Both the position numbers and the translations under genes were made by a program. Shown here in pieces: positions 58,776 through 64,000 of a stretch of 64,000 bases of DNA. Below the pieces are notes generated by a model. That model saw only the letters and a list, made by a program, of their open reading frames with translations, had not been told where the DNA came from and did no database searches. The stretch's first letter is position 1. Each line of letters begins with the position of its first letter. The stretch is from Leptasterias polaris (taxonomy: Eukaryota; Echinodermata; Asteroidea; Forcipulatida; Asteriidae). The stretch spans positions 434,001-498,000 of the forward strand of contig JAZGTN010000225.1 in NCBI GenBank assembly GCA_037783415.1. The letters are read 5' to 3'.

Positions 58776-59881
58776 GTGTGACACCGATGACCGATTAAGC
58801 TAAAACTTTCACATGTTTGTTTTATTGTATGTTGGGTCATATAAAAAGTTGTTACTGGTCTTCATCAATTACCAATGTTGTCCTTGTGCTTTAAAATAAT
58901 TCCTTTCGGCGAAATCGTGCCACAAACAATTTCGCATCTTGCATTGTCCGTGGCATAAATTAATGCGAAAGTTTGTTTTAAGCTATGCATTTAAAAACAG
59001 CCAATCACAGCTGTCAACATTGGTTCAGAGAAAAACGTTCTTTAAAATAATTTCTTTCGTCGAAATTCGGGCCACGCTACAATGAGATCAACAGCTTGGA
59101 GAGTGATATATTCCAGCTAAAGAGTCGGATGTTGCTTCAAAGAAAATTTGATGAGATCACTAATGCAGGAAACGGAACAGTTGTCTAACCGTGTTAGCAA
59201 GACATGTGATGTCATTCAGATTGTTTGTTTCAATTGTATAATATTGATGTGATTTCATAGTGTGATTTTGTTGTTGCTGTGTGTGACCTTGATCAACTAA
59301 AGAAGCCTAGTATATGCAGTCGACTAAAGTCGCCTATGGTACGAAAGGTTTTAAAACACACAAACACAGGCTTTTTAATGTGAAGTTTATACGTTTTAGT
59401 TTGATTATATATTTTGTTTTGATCTTGTTGGTCCAAAACCAAAACAAATGAAATGTTTTTTATGATAAATTTGTATTTGTGTCTCTATTTTTATACGATT
59501 TATAAATGATCAATCTAATTGATATATTCTAAATAATGTTTTCATATGATAATTGTTATTTACGGTATATTGAAAACATTGTATTCTGGTGTTTGATGTG
59601 TTGATTAAATCACTGATGAAATAAATTAGTTTTTGGTAAAAGTTTAGTTCAGAATGGTTTGATTACTTTATTACGTTTAAAGAATTCACAAAAATCATAC
59701 TATGGATTATAATTTGACAATTTTAAGACCGCAGAAACCTTTAACCAGAAAGAAATAATGCATTAATTCCGTAGGACGTTTTTTCTAAACGATAGCTGGC
59801 AGCAGATATACAAGGCTTCCCCCCACTGGGGCTCAAACTCTCCGAGTTGTGGTGGTTCTAAAAAGAGGGGGGGGGGGGGGG
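58776..59881 (+). repeat. Distal end of the gene 4 unit
   Basis: As 40535-41633; terminal poly-G run of 17 bases (59867-59883). No gene. Confidence 0.7.
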
Positions 59882-60072
59882 GGTCCAATTTGACAGAGCT
59901 GCTTAAGCATAAAAGGTAGCTCAGCACAACAAAATTATGCTTACAAGAATAAGGTACCAACCTAACTACCATGTCAGACGTGTTATTTGTGACTGGTATC
60001 CTGCTCATTTCTTCCTTGCAGAAAATAGTTAAGCAATATGTTATGCTTAAGCAGCTCTATGAAACTGGGACC
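59882..60072. mobile_element. MITE with GGTCC...GCTGCTTAAGCATAA ends (before gene 5)
   Basis: As 41634-41824, with both ends intact. Confidence 0.75.
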
Positions 60073-60146
60073 TGGTCAAGCTCTATTGACACGAGAGGAG
60101 AGCTAACTGGGACCTGGTCAAGCTCTATTGACACGAGAGGAGAGCT
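60063..60146 (+). repeat. Two 42-bp units (before gene 5)
   Basis: Two tandem copies (60063-60104 and 60105-60146), both in the TGGTCAAG form. This is the first expansion step of the minisatellite seen in the window. Confidence 0.92.
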
Positions 60147-60921
60147 GAATGACCGGTCATTATGCCCAATCGTAGGTCATATGGACAGTGGAAATGTCAA
60201 CGCTTAATCGCCAATCAACCGTTGAAGGTATGAAGTACCCATTGGGCGTCGGTCGGTGCTAAGGTTGACGTTATTAAGTGAATTTTGTTCAGACAACTCC
60301 TGCCATGAAATAACCCACTGATGATCTTTGTAAGTAAAATTCTGTGTCTGAACGACCTCTCTGTAGTATCATCACATAACTATTTATCATTGAAAGTAAA
60401 AACAATATATGCAATTTTTTTAGTGTGTGTTTCAGTATCACCATCAAATCATTTGATTGGTGATTTTTCTGTGAACATTTAGATGTTATTCTATATATTT
60501 CTTTTTGAAAATATTGACATTAATGATTTTTGTCAAGTCTGGATTATGATATTGAAAAAATTGACTGAGAGTGAAATAAAGTAGCAGACACTAATTTTGA
60601 CATGTCGTTTGTTTGTTTGTTTTGTGTTCGATGTGCCATGCATGGCTTGAGATTCATTTTACCTGCATGTTGACTGACATTATTATGTTTATATCAAAAT
60701 GGAAAAAGTTTGGTTGTACTTGATTCAAACCATCCCTTTAATCAGTGGGGATGTCTCTTTAATATATACTTCTTGCCCCCCCCCCCCTCCCGTTAGCTCT
60801 CCATACAGTATGAATATTGATTATGAGTTATTAAGTTTGCTTCTATGCACGGAGTATACTGACCAATTACCTCCTTTTTTCAAACAAATATTTTAACAAA
60901 TAAACAAATATAAACAAATTT
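60147..60921 (+). repeat. Upstream region of Ig gene 5
   Basis: As before gene 2, with a poly-C run of 12 broken by a T (60776-60787, then TCCC). No gene. Confidence 0.75.
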
Positions 60922-61228
60922 ACCCAGTCAGTTTCCCTTGTGGTTTATTATTTGATATCTGATATAAAAAAAGTCGCATCCCCTTAAGGTGATCCCCTGG
61001 CTGCCGCTTCCCAGGTTGTATCGTATACTTGGGTGTGATCCCTGGCTACACGGCAGTTTGCGGTTGAATGGCTTCTGACTGGCACCCCCCGAACAAAGAT
61101 ATTGACAAAATAGGGAGACCGCCAACATAGGGCTAGATAGCTCAGTTGGTAGAGCGCCGGCACGTTAAACCGGGGGTCGTTGGTTCAAATCCCGCTCTAG
61201 TCAATTTTTCGTTGTTCAACCCAAAATC
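60922..61228. mobile_element. tRNA-containing retroelement insertion (gene 5 unit)
   Basis: As 33517-33826; 12-bp repeats at 60910-60921 and 61229-61240. Slightly diverged, in keeping with the older split of this unit. Confidence 0.75.
61131..61203 (+). tRNA. tRNA-like sequence, best acceptor stem of the four
   Basis: Starts GGCTAGA, so the 7-bp acceptor stem pairs fully with TCTAGTC (one G-T pair), where the other copies have a mismatch. A and B boxes are intact; the anticodon arm is still poor. This is probably closest to the ancestral sequence. Confidence 0.5.
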
Positions 61229-61240
61229 ATAAACAAATTT

Positions 61241-61608
61241 GCTAAACAAATTTGAAGAGTTTCGGCCGCAACTGTTGTGCTGTTATCGCAAAATAATGGC
61301 CTAGCCGTCAACTGAAATAAAGACTTTACTTAGAGATTAAGAAAAAATACGAGATCATCATCATATCGCAAAAATAATATAAAAGGTAATATAAGCACCT
61401 TTAAGGGTTTTCATTACTGGTGTTAAGTTGAAAATACCCAAAGAGTCAAAGTTCAATCTATGACCTCAAACCTGATGAAGCGTGATGTATCAAAGAATTG
61501 AAACCCAGGTATATTATTGAAGCCTGTACGATGCCTTCAATGTGAGCAGTTCGTACAGTAATTTACAACCAATGTAATCTCATTCTGACTTTTAGAATAC
61601 TCTCCAAA
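61241..61608 (+). promoter_or_regulatory. Promoter and 5'-UTR intron of Ig gene 5
   Basis: TATAAAAGG at 61378-61386. Predicted intron 61509-61595 (87 bp), 13 bases before the ATG; one base of the leader is missing compared with genes 2-4. Confidence 0.65.
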
Positions 61609-63693
61609 ATGGATTTAACGTCTTGGTTCAATCGTTGCCTCCTCGTAGTTTTCATTATGTCTTCTCTGGATTCAACTCAACTCTTTGGGGTCGATTCACA
61701 AAGTGTAAACTTAATGAAACTTACACCAGGGGGTGATATCGTTGAAGGTAACGAAGTGAAGCTACAATGTAATGTCAGTGGACTTGCAGTAAGTCATTTC
61801 ATAGAATGGGTTAGAATCTACATGAACGCAGAAGTGACAATAGCAAGGAATGGGACAAGTCTAGACCAGAGATATGAAATTGAGACTGTATCTGCGATGT
61901 CTTCTTCTGGGATATCGATTCAAGAAGTTCTTGTCATCAAAAACATCAGTAAAACATATACATCATTCACCTGTCGTATTAATGACACTGCAAGCGAAAT
62001 AATAAGCAATAATAGTATGTTATCATTATCAAGTAACATTAGTTTATATGTTCATTACTTCCCATCATCAATGTACCCCATCTGCTTCCCTAATTGTCCA
62101 TTCACTGTACAAGAAGGAACGCAGCAAATGTTGAGCTGCACATCCGAGAAAGGGCACCCATCAGTAAGTGTGAACGTTTTTCCAAATTCGTCAACTACTA
62201 TTTTTGTGTGGCCGTATACGGATAGCAACAACGAAGCCAAAAGATTTATCAATCTCACGTTGAATGAAACTTATAATGGTTATCTATTCCAATGTACAAT
62301 CACCAGTGACTATTTCCCTGGAAGAAATGGATCCTGTATCATCGGACCAATCACAGTGACTAATATTACAACTGAAGATCCTGGGAAAATCGTGTTGACA
62401 TCCAACCAAGGAACAAATGGCCTTCCTACAACATGTGCAGGGAGCAGTCTCCAAACAGAAACGAGTGCCTCGAGTACCTTGGATGATATGAAGACAACTT
62501 TCAACCCATCCAGCCTTCCGATTGCCATCATATCAGGAACTGCTGGTGCTGGTGGTGTCTTACTCCTCATAGTGATAACACTGATTGTACTCTTCGTGTG
62601 TAAATGTTGCTGCTTCAATGATAAATCACGTAGATCATCTTTATGGCTGACTGACATACCACTAGATGCAACAGTTGAAGACCCAAACACCGACAATGAC
62701 ATTGATCGTAGGGAACCCAAGATGTCTACGGGCATCTACCAGAATGCGACGGACCTCACGACAGAAAAGAAACCTGACCCAAGAATGCCACAACAATCTG
62801 CCTTAGAACCATCCCACCTTGACACACAAGATATGTCATATAATGACGATGAAGCAGCAGACTTAATTTCTCCAAGAAAGTTCTCAACTCACTCTCAAAA
62901 CAATGACCAAGACAGTCCTAGATCTCCAGGGACTTCAAGCTTTAAATTAACCAGGTCAGATGATTGCATCACTGACAAGGAAGATGGAGAGCATCTTGGA
63001 ACAGTAGGGCCCGATGAAGGAGATGCTCCAACGTATGGAGTGGTAAAGAAATCGAATCGAGTCTCACAAGGAAGTAAGAAGAAACCACCGGAGATTACGT
63101 CAGATGGACCAGATCCTTGGGCCAATGCTTCACTCAATCAGCATGAGAATATAAACCCAGCGTCCAACGAGAATGAGTATGCAGAGATGTCTCCCCTCTC
63201 TCATGATCCAGGCTACAGAGGCAAACCAACAGCTAGGGTTAGACCTGTGTCACACACCCCGAAACCACCCATTGCCACTAAACCTGTCCCAGATCGGCAG
63301 TCATCACGCCGTACTGTCACTAATCAAGCCCCACCAAGTGTTGCCAAAAAGCCCATCAAGAAGTTCAAATCCAAGGAGAGAAATCCATCAGCAGATGAGT
63401 TTGGGAATCGAGATAAGACGCCTCTGCCTACTCCAGAAGTACTGAGCGTATCCCCACATCCTCCACCACCACCATCGCCTCTCATTGATCATGATGAGAG
63501 TGCCTCAGCGGAGGGATACGGTGAGGAAGGAGGCGATGAGGTACCACCGGATACCCAGGTACCTCATGAGGCCCATTCAACGGATGAAGATAACGTAATG
63601 TACGCTGAGCTTGATTTGCAATCTGCAACATCTGACGCGATGCCTCAATCAGAAGAGGTACAGACATTGTATGCTAGTATCATGAGTAAGTAG
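61609..63693 (+). CDS. Two-Ig-domain transmembrane receptor with ITIM/ITSM-type tail (copy 5, mosaic)
   Basis: 694 residues with the same architecture as copy 2. Tail tyrosines: Tyr377 (YQNA), Tyr476 (TYGVV), Tyr524 (YAEM), Tyr665 (ITIM) and Tyr688 (ITSM-like). Differences from copies 2-4 are clustered. Fourteen substitutions fall in residues 10-93 (leader and domain 1). Residues 94-238 are the same except for a small change with a 2-residue insertion near 196-200. Many substitutions then follow in the membrane region and tail. Several tail differences match copy 1 instead (NDKSRR, SVAKKP, EFGNRDKTPLPTP, PPPPPSPLID), so the gene looks like a recombinant. The transmembrane end reads VLFVCKCCC instead of VLYACRCCC. 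Confidence 0.92.
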   Translation: MDLTSWFNRCLLVVFIMSSLDSTQLFGVDSQSVNLMKLTPGGDIVEGNEVKLQCNVSGLAVSHFIEWVRIYMNAEVTIARNGTSLDQRYEIETVSAMSSSGISIQEVLVIKNISKTYTSFTCRINDTASEIISNNSMLSLSSNISLYVHYFPSSMYPICFPNCPFTVQEGTQQMLSCTSEKGHPSVSVNVFPNSSTTIFVWPYTDSNNEAKRFINLTLNETYNGYLFQCTITSDYFPGRNGSCIIGPITVTNITTEDPGKIVLTSNQGTNGLPTTCAGSSLQTETSASSTLDDMKTTFNPSSLPIAIISGTAGAGGVLLLIVITLIVLFVCKCCCFNDKSRRSSLWLTDIPLDATVEDPNTDNDIDRREPKMSTGIYQNATDLTTEKKPDPRMPQQSALEPSHLDTQDMSYNDDEAADLISPRKFSTHSQNNDQDSPRSPGTSSFKLTRSDDCITDKEDGEHLGTVGPDEGDAPTYGVVKKSNRVSQGSKKKPPEITSDGPDPWANASLNQHENINPASNENEYAEMSPLSHDPGYRGKPTARVRPVSHTPKPPIATKPVPDRQSSRRTVTNQAPPSVAKKPIKKFKSKERNPSADEFGNRDKTPLPTPEVLSVSPHPPPPPSPLIDHDESASAEGYGEEGGDEVPPDTQVPHEAHSTDEDNVMYAELDLQSATSDAMPQSEEVQTLYASIMSK

Positions 63694-63972
63694 AAGGATC
63701 ATGGGTGTGGCACTTCGGTTAATTGTGTTCGAAAAATAAGAAATACATAGAGAAAACAATTTGCTGCTTTCATATTTGCTATCCTTAAGAATAAACACAT
63801 AATTTACAAAAGGCAGGCCCATATAACGATTGCTGTTATATTGTTTTGTCTTCATACAAACTTGCTTTCCACTTTAGCAATCAATCTTTAAAATTTCAAG
63901 AGAAGTAACCAAAGCCAATATTTAAATCGGATTTAGAAAGAGCAAAATATTAAATGTTAATTACGAGCTTAA
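63694..63972 (+). other. 3' UTR of Ig gene 5
   Basis: AATAAA at 63790-63795. Some bases match copy 1 instead of copies 2-4 (CCAAAGCCAATATT near 63909), in line with the mosaic coding region. TTAA target at 63969-63972. Confidence 0.65.
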
Positions 63973-64000
63973 AGGTATTATACAGGATTGGTAAAGCTGA
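63973..64000. mobile_element. TTAA-flanked MITE, cut by the window end (gene 5 unit)
   Basis: The first 28 bases match the left end of 36569-36922 (AGGTATTATACAGGATTGG). Confidence 0.75.

Overview
The window looks like nuclear DNA of a marine invertebrate deuterostome, most likely an echinoderm. It is AT-rich and low in gene density. It holds intact non-LTR retrotransposons of animal type, many short inverted-repeat transposons, tRNA-derived sequence, and immunoglobulin-superfamily (IgSF) genes with metazoan phosphotyrosine signalling tails. The echinoderm call rests on my recollection of similar MITE ends (AGGCACTGTACACTATTGG, TAGACCCCTTGCATA, GCTTAAGCACAAA) and is not proven here.

The real cellular genes are five head-to-tail copies of one family, all on the + strand at 6988, 34208, 43325, 52449 and 61609. 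Each encodes a type I membrane protein of 685-694 residues: signal peptide, two Ig-like domains, one transmembrane helix, a Cys cluster, and a tail of about 360 residues. The tail carries an ITIM (VxYxxL), a C-terminal ITSM-like site (TxYxxI), a YxxM site, a YxN site and proline-rich stretches. The coding part is a single exon. A short intron seems to end 13-14 bases before the ATG in every copy. Copies 2, 3 and 4 encode identical proteins and lie in a 9.12-kb tandem duplication. Copy 5 is a mosaic and copy 1 has a very different ectodomain on a nearly identical tail. The layout suggests a receptor family with a constant inhibitory-type signalling module and a diversifying binding module. Ligand and cell type cannot be read from the DNA.

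Layout: 1-2.6 kb is the tail of an earlier repeat unit. 2.6-6.2 kb is a 5'-truncated R4/Dong-like LINE inside an (AAT)n tract, followed by a G-rich minisatellite. 7.0-9.0 kb is Ig gene 1. 9-16 kb is its downstream flank, broken by a GGACTC-rich hAT-like element and by a three-level nest of DNA transposons. 16.0-19.5 kb is a 1.15-kb unit, containing a promoter but no gene, repeated three times. 19.7-32.7 kb is a 42-bp minisatellite of about 190 units, split by an intact CR1/jockey-type LINE on the minus strand. 32.7-64 kb holds the 9.1-kb units with Ig genes 2-5.

The tandem copies serve as a natural time series. Insertions are seen filled in some units and empty in others (a TTAA MITE, and a tRNA-containing element with 12-bp target duplications). 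The 42-bp minisatellite is present as 1, 1, 2 and about 190 units at the same site in different copies.
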